Below, one piece after another: positions 46,540 to 55,275 of a stretch of DNA of 64,000 nt. A program made the position numbers and the translations under genes. The DNA lies in contig JAEUWB010000060.1 of NCBI GenBank assembly GCA_016786595.1, positions 186,001 to 250,000 of the forward strand. The letters run 5' to 3'. Position 1 is the stretch's first letter; each line of letters begins with the position of its first letter. Below the pieces are notes generated by a model. That model was given only the letters and a program-made list of their open reading frames with translations, did not search any database and was not told the origin of the DNA. The DNA is from a bacterium (GTDB lineage Bacteria > Bdellovibrionota_C > UBA2361 > SZUA-149 > JAEUWB01).

Positions 46540-47202
46540 ATGAAACTGTCCAGATTTTTTGCTGAATTTATTGGCGTTTTTGCTCTAGTTTTCATGGGAG
46601 TTTCCGCAATTGTTTCAAATCACTTAAGTGGTGGAGCGTTGGGTTTAGTGGGAATTGCCCTGGCTCATGGATTGGCAATTGCGATTCTTGTTACCGTTGC
46701 CGCACCAATTAGCGGAGGCCATTTAAATCCTGCAGTGAGTTTTGGGCTGTTTATTTCTGGAATCATGAATTTGAAAGAAACGGCTTGGTATATTCTCGCC
46801 CAGGTATTGGGTGGGGTGGCGGCAACGATTACGGTTTCTTCGTTATTTCCCGCTGACGCATTACTGCAAGTTTCCTACGGAACGCCTCTGCCAGGAGCAA
46901 ATGCCGATTATTCTCAGGCATTCATGGCCGAGTTATTTGCTACATTCTTCCTGATGCTAGCTGTTTTAGGCACAGCAGTTGACGGGCGCGCGCCAAAGCT
47001 GGGCGGACTTTTTATTGGTTTAGCAGTGGTGATGGGGATCTTGGCAATTGGCCCGGTCTCTGGCGGAGCGATGAACCCAGCTCGACACTTTGGACCAGCG
47101 CTTTTTGCTGAATACACTAAGACTTTCTGGGTGTATTGGGCTGGGCCGATGGTCGGTGCGGCATTTGCTGCTATCATCTACCGGAATTTCCTGAACGACT
47201 GA
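46540..47202 (+). CDS. Aquaporin-family channel
   Basis: 220 residues, six membrane helices and the two half-helices with NPA motifs: GGHLNPAVSFG (about residue 62) and GGAMNPARHFGPALF (about 178). The second motif, MNPARHFGPAL, is like water-selective AqpZ-type or plant-type aquaporins; the family also includes glycerol and metalloid channels, so the solute is not certain. AGGAG lies 11 bases before the ATG. It stands alone, with a hairpin downstream. Confidence 0.93.
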   Translation: MKLSRFFAEFIGVFALVFMGVSAIVSNHLSGGALGLVGIALAHGLAIAILVTVAAPISGGHLNPAVSFGLFISGIMNLKETAWYILAQVLGGVAATITVSSLFPADALLQVSYGTPLPGANADYSQAFMAELFATFFLMLAVLGTAVDGRAPKLGGLFIGLAVVMGILAIGPVSGGAMNPARHFGPALFAEYTKTFWVYWAGPMVGAAFAAIIYRNFLND

Positions 47203-47230
47203 TATAAAGTGCAATTCGTTTTCTTTGGTT

Positions 47231-47260
47231 TTACCTTTCTTTTCCGTAAAAGAAAGGTAA
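47231..47260. terminator. 13-bp hairpin between convergent genes
   Basis: TTACCTTTCTTTT (47231-47243), loop CCGT, perfect complement to 47260. Upstream bases (TTTTCTTTGG) plus the 5' arm repeat a word from the 145-bp tandem repeats at 34.4-34.7 kb. No T-run follows, so terminator status rests on position between the aquaporin and the convergent unknown gene. Confidence 0.5.
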
Positions 47261-47266
47261 GGAAAC

Positions 47267-47860
47267 TTAATCGTGGTGGTCTTCCCAGAGGGCAACGCCC
47301 GGAAAATCACCGAGCTTAAATACGCTTAGTTCGTCACCTTTGACCTTAAATCCATAGCGCACGCAGGCTCCTTGAGCGCGGAGAAAGTCGCGTGCTTGTT
47401 TGTCGCGATGTGCAGTTCTCAGGGCAAAATGTTCATCGATTACAGCTTGGTTAGCTAATAACTCGATACTCATAAAAACCACGCAGCGTGTATCGATAAA
47501 AACATGTCCCAGTAGAGTTGGCACGCTTGCAAGGTTTTGCATGTCTTCTACTAAGGGCTGATCGTCAACTTCTGTTTCAGAGTTGTCATTCACGACAACA
47601 AGTAGAGATTCATATGGATTGCGTTTAACATGATAACGCCCCGGTTGTAGCGAAATCACCGCTCCGCCGTATCGAGCGACGAGAGTTTTTAGTGCTTCTT
47701 CTGTAAGTTCTGATTTACGGGTCGCGTCAAGGAATTGACGGTTAGAGAGCATGAATTGATCGATAATTACGATTTGACCACTCGGCGCTTCAAACCAAGC
47801 TGTCTGGATTGGGGCTTCGTCGGACTGCTGATTATCATTCTCTGTATACTGATCTTCCAC
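47267..47860 (-). CDS. Unknown protein, 197 residues
   Basis: A soluble, acidic protein with mixed strand/helix character, no signal peptide and no motif I recognise (segments such as AWFEAPSGQIVIIDQFMLSN and LLGHVFIDTRCVVFMSIELL). The full-length open frame and codon usage similar to neighbours support a real gene. It is convergent with the aquaporin gene. Confidence 0.6.
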   Translation of the reverse strand: MEDQYTENDNQQSDEAPIQTAWFEAPSGQIVIIDQFMLSNRQFLDATRKSELTEEALKTLVARYGGAVISLQPGRYHVKRNPYESLLVVVNDNSETEVDDQPLVEDMQNLASVPTLLGHVFIDTRCVVFMSIELLANQAVIDEHFALRTAHRDKQARDFLRAQGACVRYGFKVKGDELSVFKLGDFPGVALWEDHHD

Positions 47861-48116
47861 AATTATGCTCCAAAATTTAAAGCTATAAACATTCTTATAC
47901 CCCAGGCCTCAACTTCTAGTGCCAGAAAAAGCCTAAGGAAAATAGTGCTATAGCCTGGATTTAAAAGAATGTCATCTGGCCTCGATCCCGAGATGGTCTA
48001 GCAAACTAAGTCTAAAGAACTTACCGATTCGGGCCGATAGATACAGTATCGGGGTTAACTCAGCTTAATCCCAGGGTTTAAAGGTTTTAGCAGTTTTTTG
48101 AGGTTAGGTAGTAATT

Positions 48117-48611
48117 GTGGAAGCAGGTCATAAAGCGCGAGAACGAAAATTAAGCGATTCAAAATTGCATCCAGGCGTACTTAGCTTTGATGCTGATGGA
48201 ACAACGCTGATTGGTCGCTACACAGATGAATTGTCTGCATACCGTGCAAAGCGTAAGTGGATTGAAATCCTAAAAAAACATTTTTTACTTGATCAAGGCC
48301 GCGACTACGAGCTCTCTATTCTAGTAAATCCTGTAAATAAATATTTTGCCTTGAATTGTTATTTTACATCAGCCTGCGGCCGTTATGCCTTTTGGCGCCT
48401 GGTCAATAACCAAGCCCCGGAAGCAGAACTTAATCTAACTAGCTCGGGTTCATTACTTAAAGAAGCAATTAAAAGAAATCGAGAAACAAAGTCTGGAAGT
48501 CATGAAGTAGTCGAGCCGACGGTGCTCCATGGAGAGCAGACTGCTCGTAAGCGCACACTTTCTGGTGCTTTGAGTGATTATTTCCTAAAACTGATTTCAG
48601 TTAGATCGTAG
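48117..48611 (+). CDS. Unknown basic protein, 164 residues
   Basis: Starts at GTG with GAGG/AGGT-type purines about 10-20 bases upstream. It is basic at both ends, with a central compact part (LIGRYTDELSAYRAKRKWIEILKKHFLL, YFALNCYFTSACGRYAFWRLVN). No membrane segment or known family was recognised. The flanking 47861-48116 gap holds no visible gene. Confidence 0.5.
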   Translation: MEAGHKARERKLSDSKLHPGVLSFDADGTTLIGRYTDELSAYRAKRKWIEILKKHFLLDQGRDYELSILVNPVNKYFALNCYFTSACGRYAFWRLVNNQAPEAELNLTSSGSLLKEAIKRNRETKSGSHEVVEPTVLHGEQTARKRTLSGALSDYFLKLISVRS

Positions 48612-48713
48612 GCCCTACGTTTTTCTAGCCGAATCTCAGAGCTGCCCTTAAATTTTACGCCGAAGACTTAGGTAAAAATATTTTGTCGCTAGATTCGACT
48701 AACGTTTTTTTGC

Positions 48714-49340
48714 GTGCTAGAACTGAATAAAGGTTTCTCCGTAAGGAGGCCCGAAAATCACAGGAGGGGTAGAAGAATTCAAACCACGCTACGCAACTCT
48801 CTCGTGTTTGGTTTGCCGCTAATTGCGTTTGGATGGTTTGTCTTCGGACACCATTCAGGGGGCCAATTGATTTTTGCTGCAATTGGAGCTTTGCTGCTCT
48901 ACTTTGCGCTTGAATCATGGATTCCAAAGCCTCGACCTAAATTCATCAGGTCTAAAGCAGAAACGCTGGAAGAAGCAGCCAAACAATTCGAGGCACTCGA
49001 CCACGACCTTGCCAAAATTCTTACCAAATTAGCCGCGGTTCAAAGCCATCTCATTTTGCGCAGGCAGGATGATAGCATTGAGGAAATAGCCCAGGAAGCA
49101 GAACGCTTCCTGGATGCGCTCAACGCTGCCAACTATTGCGCTAATGAGTTAAGGAAAAAGGAGCTGGGCTTAGCATACGAAACGAGCGTAATCGAAAGAT
49201 CGCGCTTGTTGCTGAGCCGTGCTCTGGAACAATTTGCAAAAGAAGAAGAGCAAGCGACATCGCCATCGGCCCCAATGTCTGGGGCCTCTAACCCACTAGA
49301 CGTGCTCGAGGCACGTCTGTCAGTTGGAAATAGATCATGA
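48714..49340 (+). CDS. Unknown membrane protein with long helical tail
   Basis: 208 residues. After a basic N-terminus there are two close hydrophobic helices (SLVFGLPLIAFGWFVFG and QLIFAAIGALLLYFALESW, about 28-67), then a long helical, charged region (about 75-190) likely cytoplasmic. The GTG at 48714 is the first start; strong AGGAGG sequences occur inside the frame at 48745-48770, so translation may begin later. It overlaps the next gene by four bases (ATGA), so they form an operon. GC content appears higher than in neighbouring housekeeping genes, suggesting acquisition by transfer. Confidence 0.6.
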   Translation: MLELNKGFSVRRPENHRRGRRIQTTLRNSLVFGLPLIAFGWFVFGHHSGGQLIFAAIGALLLYFALESWIPKPRPKFIRSKAETLEEAAKQFEALDHDLAKILTKLAAVQSHLILRRQDDSIEEIAQEAERFLDALNAANYCANELRKKELGLAYETSVIERSRLLLSRALEQFAKEEEQATSPSAPMSGASNPLDVLEARLSVGNRS

Positions 49341-49828
49341 AATCAAAAACTATTCCAGTAGTGTTACTATTGGCTGCGATGCTGGCCATGGTGGTTGCCT
49401 CGCAGTGGAACAACATTTCCGGAGGCGTGGCCAACGCATTTCGGATGAAAACTGTCACTCTCGTGACTACTCCGGAGAAGAGAAACGTCTTTGCTCCGAA
49501 TTCAGAAGTCATGAAACGATTAAAGGTGCTGGAATTTGACGTCAAAGTCGAATATCGTTCTGCTCACGAACTGCACGAACATGCAGTAACCGGAAAAGAT
49601 GCATCTTGGTTCATGACGAGGATGGATGCACAAGCGTATCCGGGAGATCCTATTGATACGGAAGCAATTTGTCATTCGCCGGTTGTGATGCTGATGTCCC
49701 GAATTGCATCTTGAAAGTGCACCAGCCGAACAAAGCTAATGATGAGTAGAGTAGGTAAAAGAGGAGCTTAAGTCTAGATTCCCCCTAGGGGGAAGGGAAA
49801 GTCGAGTAAATGGATGATAGAAGAGAGC

Positions 49829-49869
49829 TAATTTAAGAATGAATTTTGGTAAAATTCATTCTTAAATTA
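49829..49869 (-). terminator. 19-bp perfect hairpin downstream of the transposase
   Basis: TAATTTAAGAATGAATTTT (49829-49847), three-base loop GGT, exact complement 49851-49869. It lies inside the element, 57 bases past the transposase stop. It may end transposase transcription or block read-through from the host gene. Confidence 0.6.
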
Positions 49870-49925
49870 AAGCTGTTCTAATGAGCAAGAAGCTCAAGGT
49901 ATCAGTTAAGAATAGCCCTCAAAAT

Positions 49926-50939
49926 CTAAGCGGCGCGATTCAATGCAAGCGCGTGAGCTTGAGCTGGGGTAAGCCCCTGAATAACTTTCAGATGTCGATT
50001 ACGTAAAAGATTAGTAACTTTTTCTAATTCGAGGAGAGATATTTTTGAAAAGTCTGTGCCTTTTGGGAAATATTTACGTAATCTACCGTTAGACCATTCG
50101 ACTGTGCCACGCTGACAAGCTTTATATGGGTCACAGTAGTAGAGTTTTAATCCAGGAAAGATAGTTTCCAGTCTAGTAAATACTGAAACTGCAAATTCAC
50201 TACCGTTATCAAGAGTTAGGGTTCTAGTCATCCAAGCAGGTAGAGTGTTTAAATGCTTCACCATGGCTTTAAAAACAGACTCTGCTGATAAGTCCTCGAT
50301 ATAGAGATACTCTGGATGTCTAGTCTTGCGGTCAATGATCGAAAGCACCGCACCTCTTCCGCTACGACAAGACAGCACTAAGTCTGCCTCTAAATGTCCA
50401 GCTTCTAGTCTGTCATTAGCAGCTTCAATCCGCTCATGGATGCTGCGCTTTGGGGGAGCTGCTTGTTTGAAGCGGCTACGACTATGTGCAATTCTTTGTC
50501 GAGGCACTTTACCTTCACGCCATAAATATTGCTTTAATTCCTTAGCTTCATACTGAATAAAATACCTAATTGCTCGTGCCGATATTTTTGCCCCAGGTAA
50601 ATATTTATTGATGTTGTCGGCAATCTCTTCGGGACTCCACCCGTATCTACACAAATGCTCAATCACAAACTCTCTGATCTCTTGGGTCTTTAACCGCAGC
50701 CGCTTGTGACTACGCTTCTGCCTTTGCTTAGCTGATTCATCGGCATATTTGGCTCTTTGCCAAATATCATACCCACACCACAAATAAGCTTGCTGACTAC
50801 GGTTTCTTTCAAGCTCACGCACTATTGTCGTTCGATGCCGACACAAGGCTTCGGCTATTTGACGAATCTCCGCCCGATTCTTACGCATCTTATATATAAC
50901 TTGCCTCTCCTCGAGGCTTAAGTGTCTGTATCTCTTCAT
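49926..50939 (-). CDS. IS30-family transposase
   Basis: 337 residues. The N-terminus YRHLSLEERQVIYKMRKNRAEIRQIAEALCRHRTTIVRELERN is the IS30 helix-turn-helix; the DDE catalytic core shows GHLEADLVLS (first Asp), TLTLDNGSEFA (second Asp) and RGTVEWSNGRLRKYFPKGTDF (Glu), as in the family. I start at the ATG at 50939, which has AGGTGG upstream, rather than the GTG at 50948. No frameshift or internal stop is present, so the element may be active. Confidence 0.95.
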   Translation of the reverse strand: MKRYRHLSLEERQVIYKMRKNRAEIRQIAEALCRHRTTIVRELERNRSQQAYLWCGYDIWQRAKYADESAKQRQKRSHKRLRLKTQEIREFVIEHLCRYGWSPEEIADNINKYLPGAKISARAIRYFIQYEAKELKQYLWREGKVPRQRIAHSRSRFKQAAPPKRSIHERIEAANDRLEAGHLEADLVLSCRSGRGAVLSIIDRKTRHPEYLYIEDLSAESVFKAMVKHLNTLPAWMTRTLTLDNGSEFAVSVFTRLETIFPGLKLYYCDPYKACQRGTVEWSNGRLRKYFPKGTDFSKISLLELEKVTNLLRNRHLKVIQGLTPAQAHALALNRAA

Positions 50940-51748
50940 TTTCACCACCTGCTTTTTTTATTCTCACCATTTCGATTCAGGTGGTGCACTTGAAGATGCG
51001 GTACGCGCATTTATCAAGCACTCCGCAAGTCTGGGTATGTGGTCGAAGGAGATAACCGCGCATGGTTCTCCAACGGCCCAAAGTTCCTTGAGCTTGCAGC
51101 ACGTGGTCGCCCCTGGAGTGATGTCGGAATAATTAACGGCTATGGGCTGATTAAGGTCGAAGCTGGTGATCCACATCAATCTTCGGCGGCCGAGGCAGCA
51201 CTGCTTTGGGAAGGTGAAATGCTCAATGGCGGTAAACCGATAACTCAGGAGAATGAGCGTACGATTGTGGAGCGTCTAACGCCGCTCTATAAAGGCGGAA
51301 AACGTTTGGGGAGTTCTCTGGAGCTTTTTAAACTCTTCCGTCGGAAGCGAGCAGAGCACCCGATCATTATGGTCGACGAGCATTTGGTCCTAGAGCAGGA
51401 TGCCATTCAAAAGCTGCCTGCTGACATTCGGATCGTTTACTCCAACCCGACGCGTCTATCTGATCACGTGGCAGTGGCCTATACGAATTTGGGCCGAGAT
51501 TTCCTGGAGGCAATGATGGACCCAGAGATCCAAAAGCTACTCTGGAAAAATCACGGCTGTCGGCAACATGTTGGTAATCTTGACTTGAATAATGAAAGGG
51601 TTAAGCGACTACGTATCGCTGGGACAATTACCAGCGCGTTGAAGGATCCCGACCCGGCAACGTTTGAGAAATTCATTGATGACGTTGTCGCGCGCGAATG
51701 AATTCTTCGCCTCTTCAAGAAGGTGTTGGATTAGGTAAATGGCTTATT

Positions 51749-51788
51749 GGAAGGCCAAGCCCAGGCGCAAGCCAGGCCTTCCACTTTT
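51749..51788 (+). terminator. Intrinsic terminator after the broken binding-protein gene
   Basis: GGAAGGCC (51749-51756) pairs with GGCCTTCC (51775-51782), followed by ACTTTTTA. It closes the two-gene acquired unit. Confidence 0.7.
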
Positions 51789-51899
51789 TACGGCGGCCAT
51801 AGAATTCTACCCAGCCCAATTAATGCAGTTTGCGCCGAGCCCAAGCTAATTGAGATACTCTCTAGGAAAATTTTTACAGAAAATGTATAAGCCCAGCGC

Positions 51900-53066
51900 A
51901 TGAACCAAGCGCTAGAAAGCTTAAGATCAGGTAAGACAATCATTCTTGTCGATGACTCGACGGCTGACCCCCATGCCTTTCTCTTACAGGCTGCCTCTGC
52001 TGTTTCTGCAGCAGACATTGCTTTTCACGTTAATCTTGCCCGATCTGTGATCATGGCTCCACTCACCGAGTCGCGCTTAGAAGAGCTAGGACTGCGCTCG
52101 ATGCTTCCTGGGGCAGCTTTTGATGCTTTGAGTGGGATTGAATTTGCAGTTAGTGTCGATGCTCGTCACTACACGACTACTGGCATCAGTTCCAGTGACC
52201 GTGCTCAGACACTGCGTATGTTGGCAATGTCCACGGATGCTAAGCGCGACCTCGTAATGCCCGGACATATTTTTCCGCTTCGTGCCAAAGACCAAGGCGT
52301 GCTTGTGCGCGTTGGAATAGCCGAAGCTGCCGTTGATGCCCTCAGGCTTGCAGGGCAAGTTCCTGTTGGAGCACTTTCGCATTTACTTAATGAGCGCGGC
52401 GAATTTATTACTGCTAACCAAGTTCAAGACATTGCCCAGCAGCATCAACTGCAAATCCTTTTTGTCTCGGAGATTGTCAGCATTTGCATGAGTCAGTCAC
52501 AGTTGATTGAAAAAGTGTCTGAAGCAGAAATTCCCACCGCAACTGCTGGACTGTTTCGCGCAATTGTTTTTAAAGCAAAAGTTGATGGCTCAGATGCAAA
52601 TAACCTTGCTGAGCATGTCGCCCTAGTTAAGGGTGAGATTGCAGAGCAAGCCGAGCCAATTCTTGTGCGCGTTCAAGCCGAGCATTTACTTGGAGATTTA
52701 CTGGGGACGGATGCGTTAAACAGTCGAAAAAATTTACACGGCGCCTTAACGGCGATTAATCAAGCTGGCAAGGGAGTATTTGTTTATATTCGTCATCCAC
52801 GTAAAGGTTTTTTAGCCACTCAAATCAAAAACCTCAGTGCCCCCGCAACTGGAATGCCGGCCAAACAGCCTCTGCGACAGTACGGCATCGGCGCGCAAAT
52901 TTTACGCTCTCTGGGGGTAAAGAAAATCGCACTGCTTACAAATTCTTCGACACCCGTCATCGGCCTTGATTTGTTTGGCCTCGAACTAGTTAAGCGCGTG
53001 CCCTTTGAACTTGCCCCGCGGGGAATCGATTTTTCTTTTCAAGTTGGAGAAAGAACTAATGCTTAA
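51900..53066 (+). CDS. RibB/RibA-like protein lacking both active sites
   Basis: 388 residues laid out like bifunctional RibBA (riboflavin synthesis). The RibB-like half keeps FAVSVDARHYTTTGISSSDRAQTLRML and MPGHIFPLRA, but the acidic DDEDREN-type catalytic loop reads VDDSTADPHA and the GHTEA histidine site reads GIAEA. The RibA-like half keeps ILVRVQAEHLLGDLLG and the end YGIGAQILRSLGVKKIALLTN, but the zinc cysteines (CDCGxQL region) are replaced (TDALNSRKN) and the EGRGIGL loop is absent. It should be catalytically dead for both reactions. It overlaps the HD gene by eight bases. Function unknown; perhaps ligand binding. Confidence 0.8.
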   Translation: MNQALESLRSGKTIILVDDSTADPHAFLLQAASAVSAADIAFHVNLARSVIMAPLTESRLEELGLRSMLPGAAFDALSGIEFAVSVDARHYTTTGISSSDRAQTLRMLAMSTDAKRDLVMPGHIFPLRAKDQGVLVRVGIAEAAVDALRLAGQVPVGALSHLLNERGEFITANQVQDIAQQHQLQILFVSEIVSICMSQSQLIEKVSEAEIPTATAGLFRAIVFKAKVDGSDANNLAEHVALVKGEIAEQAEPILVRVQAEHLLGDLLGTDALNSRKNLHGALTAINQAGKGVFVYIRHPRKGFLATQIKNLSAPATGMPAKQPLRQYGIGAQILRSLGVKKIALLTNSSTPVIGLDLFGLELVKRVPFELAPRGIDFSFQVGERTNA

Positions 53067-54381
53067 GGCCGACACAGTTACTTTTGCTGACGTTGCCCAT
53101 CAATCTTTAGTGTTTGAGCGCAGTCATCCAGCAGCACGCCTCGTGCTGGAGTTAATTGATACGCCCTGGATTCAACGCTTGCGAAATATCCGTCAAACTG
53201 GAAACACCAATCTGGTTTACATGTTTTCCGAGCACTCGCGTTTTGGCCATAGCTTAGGCGTTGCCTACCTGGCGTTGCAGTTAATGGAGAAACTCAGCCG
53301 CAACCATGCAGAAAAAATAGCACCGTTTGAAAAAGCAGTTGCCGCAGCTGCAATTCTTCATGATGTGGGCCATGTCGCCCCAGGCTCGCACCTCGGGGCC
53401 AGATTGTGGGCAACGGATGGCAGTGATTTTCATGAATTTGTCAGCGAAAGAATTTGTGAAGAGGACCCAGAGATTAGTGCAATTCTTCGTGCTGTTGACC
53501 CAGAACTGCCAAGCTTAGTCCGCAAAATTCTTGCGCATGACCCGAGTTTACCGCCCTGGACCTCGGCTTTGATTTCGGGCTCGGGCTGGAATGCTGACCG
53601 CGGCAACTGGACAATCGTCGATAGCGCAATGTGTAGTGTTACTTATGGTCGTTATAACGTCCGTGCTTTGATTGATGCTTACACGTTAAGTGCTGATGGC
53701 GAGCTGGTTTTACACGAAAGTCGGCTTGATGCTTTGACGCATTTTTTCGTTGCGCGCGATTCAATGTATCGCCAGGTTTATCAGCATCGCGTTTTGCAGT
53801 CGGCTGATGCGTTGACGGTTGCAATAATTACTCGGCTTCGCGATTTATTGGCAGAGCAGTGCACAGCGGAGCAGTGCGCAGCAGATCGCGGAGCAGTTGA
53901 ATTTTTTGCTGATCAAACTATGCGTGCCGCGCTAGCAAGTAAAAATTATGCAACTGAGCTTAGTTTGAGCCTGATTTTTTCAATGACTGAGAGTTGGTGG
54001 CTTTATCATATTGCCCAGTGGTGCAGTGCGACAGACCCAGTGCTTCGCGATTTGGCTCTGCGGTTGCGGGACAGGAAGTTATTTAAAACGGTGCGCTTGC
54101 CGGAAAATGAAGTGGAACGGCGCGAAATGATTACTGTGGCAACTAAGCTAGCTCAAGATTTAGGGCTTGATGCCAAGTATTATGTGCATAGTGTGAGTAA
54201 TCTTGACCAACATCGCAAACCCGAAGTCTCACCGCCGAAAGTCTTACTTGAAAGTGGTGGGCTTACTTCCGTTTATGAAATTGAACCGATGCTTAATGCC
54301 TTGAATGAGCGCCCTGCGCATCGACGTGAATGGTTAGTGCTGCCTGGGGCTGTTAAAGAAAAATTGGGTCGTGCAAGATAA
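53059..54381 (+). CDS. HD-domain phosphohydrolase (dNTPase-like)
   Basis: 440 residues. The HD signature is complete: SRFGHSLGVAYLALQLM (first His), AAILHDVGHVAPGSHLG (His-Asp), and a later aspartate in WTIVDSAMCSVTYG. TPWIQRLRNIRQTGNTNLVYMFSEHSRFGHSLG closely follows the dGTPase/SAMHD1-like subgroup, so hydrolysis of nucleotides is likely, though the substrate is unknown. The ATG at 53059 with GGAG upstream lies inside the last codons of the RibBA-like gene, so the pair is translated together. The C-terminal 200 residues have no motif I recognise. Confidence 0.85.
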   Translation: MLKADTVTFADVAHQSLVFERSHPAARLVLELIDTPWIQRLRNIRQTGNTNLVYMFSEHSRFGHSLGVAYLALQLMEKLSRNHAEKIAPFEKAVAAAAILHDVGHVAPGSHLGARLWATDGSDFHEFVSERICEEDPEISAILRAVDPELPSLVRKILAHDPSLPPWTSALISGSGWNADRGNWTIVDSAMCSVTYGRYNVRALIDAYTLSADGELVLHESRLDALTHFFVARDSMYRQVYQHRVLQSADALTVAIITRLRDLLAEQCTAEQCAADRGAVEFFADQTMRAALASKNYATELSLSLIFSMTESWWLYHIAQWCSATDPVLRDLALRLRDRKLFKTVRLPENEVERREMITVATKLAQDLGLDAKYYVHSVSNLDQHRKPEVSPPKVLLESGGLTSVYEIEPMLNALNERPAHRREWLVLPGAVKEKLGRAR

Positions 54382-54421
54382 AATAAGCCTACTAAATAAA
54401 AAGGGAAAGCGCATCCATTCG

Positions 54422-55060
54422 CTAGTCCCTTGGGTTTGAGCCTGGAGTCAATGCTTTAAGCTCTAAGTCGACTGCATGGCGTTTAGCGATTTCAAAAATT
54501 CTCTGAATTGCAGAACGGCAGTCGTCAATTCGCTTTTGCAAAGTTGCCTGTGCTTCACTGAGTGTGGCTGGACAATCAGGAACAATTGACTCGACCAGTG
54601 CATTTCTGCAGATTCTTAGAATCGCAGTTTGAGCCTCTATTGGTGCAGCCCCAGGTTCCTGAATCCGAGCTTGCGCAATCTTGAGTATAGCAATCGCAGC
54701 GAGCATTTGATCGACAATCTTGCTGAAGCGATAGTAATCCTCTGTTTGTTCGTAGAGTGCTTTTGCTGCTCGAAGATCTAGTGGCCGAAATGCCGACTCA
54801 TTAGATGTGCGAACCAAAAACTTCAATAGATTGTCCGTCCATGATTCAATCCACGAGCAGTAGAGCTTAAGGTCAGCTCCATATTCTTTGAAGTCCTTAG
54901 TGAGCCAAGCCCTCAAGTATGCTTTGGTATCAACCACCCGGCTTCTTAGTTTTTTCACCTTGCGGCGAATTGCGAGAAGAATGCAAAGTGGAGTAGCGAC
55001 GACGAGAATTGCAGCGAGGAGAACCCAGTTCTCCCGCACGGCAGTGAGAATGTGTTCCAT
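54422..55060 (-). CDS. Unknown single-pass membrane protein
   Basis: 212 residues with one N-terminal membrane helix (WVLLAAILVVATPLCILLAI, about 12-31) followed by a basic stop-transfer segment (RRKVKKLRSR) and a long helical cytoplasmic domain. No known family was recognised. The ATG at 55060 has its ribosome binding site (AAAGGTGA) inside the 3' arm of a strong hairpin (55064-55106), implying control of translation. Convergent with the HD gene. Confidence 0.65.
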   Translation of the reverse strand: MEHILTAVRENWVLLAAILVVATPLCILLAIRRKVKKLRSRVVDTKAYLRAWLTKDFKEYGADLKLYCSWIESWTDNLLKFLVRTSNESAFRPLDLRAAKALYEQTEDYYRFSKIVDQMLAAIAILKIAQARIQEPGAAPIEAQTAILRICRNALVESIVPDCPATLSEAQATLQKRIDDCRSAIQRIFEIAKRHAVDLELKALTPGSNPRD

Positions 55061-55063
55061 GTT

Positions 55064-55106
55064 TTTATGTCACCTTTAGGACTTAAAGCCTTAAAGGTGA
55101 CATAAA
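55064..55106 (-). promoter_or_regulatory. Hairpin burying the ribosome binding site
   Basis: In minus-strand RNA a 15-base perfect stem (arms 55106-55092 and 55078-55064, loop 13) ends three bases before the ATG at 55060-55058. The 3' arm contains AAAGGTGA, the only plausible Shine-Dalgarno, with AGGTG ten bases from the ATG. Neither side has a T-run, arguing against a terminator. Confidence 0.55.
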
Positions 55107-55275
55107 TAAAAAACCTTGTTGTGAATGGATACGCTATCACCTCAAGGAAGTTGAAGTGATAGATTTAAATACACTAAAGCAAGATTGAGAAAGATCAATA
55201 CTTCGTGGTTTATTCTAGCATACTTCTGGAAGATAAACTAATCGGCCCCAGAAAGATAAGTTTTCTCGATTAGAT

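Larger units (their letters stand above)
49715..50991 (-). mobile_element. IS30-family insertion sequence, 1277 bp
   Basis: The ends are inverted: AAGTGCACCAGCCGAAC (49715-49731) against AAGTGCACCACCTGAAT (50991-50975 on the minus strand), 14 of 17 matching with the outer ten perfect. The dinucleotide GA flanks both sides (49713-49714 and 50992-50993), fitting the 2-3 bp duplication of IS30 elements. The rebuilt target, GCATCTTGAAGATGC, is a palindrome apart from its centre; IS30-type transposases are known to favour palindromic targets. It carries one transposase gene and looks complete. Confidence 0.88.
49337..51701 (+). pseudogene. Periplasmic substrate-binding protein gene interrupted by IS30-family element
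   Basis: The left part (49337-49714) encodes a signal anchor (IPVVLLLAAMLAMVVA) and the start of a binding-protein fold (MKTVTLVTTPEKRNVF, EAICHSPVVMLMSRIA). The right part (50994-51701) continues with IYQALRKSGYVVEGDNRAWFSNG, GRPWSDVGI and YGLIKVEAGDP, the pattern of the second lobe in solute-binding proteins. Removing the element and one GA target copy puts both parts in the same frame, total about 360 residues, except for a TGA codon exactly at the junction. The gene is therefore broken; its membrane partner upstream is intact. Confidence 0.75.

Noticed and set aside
49712-49714. UGA read as a sense codon at the IS target
   Set aside because: Other genes here end in TGA normally, so genetic-code change is not supported; a single base change is simpler.
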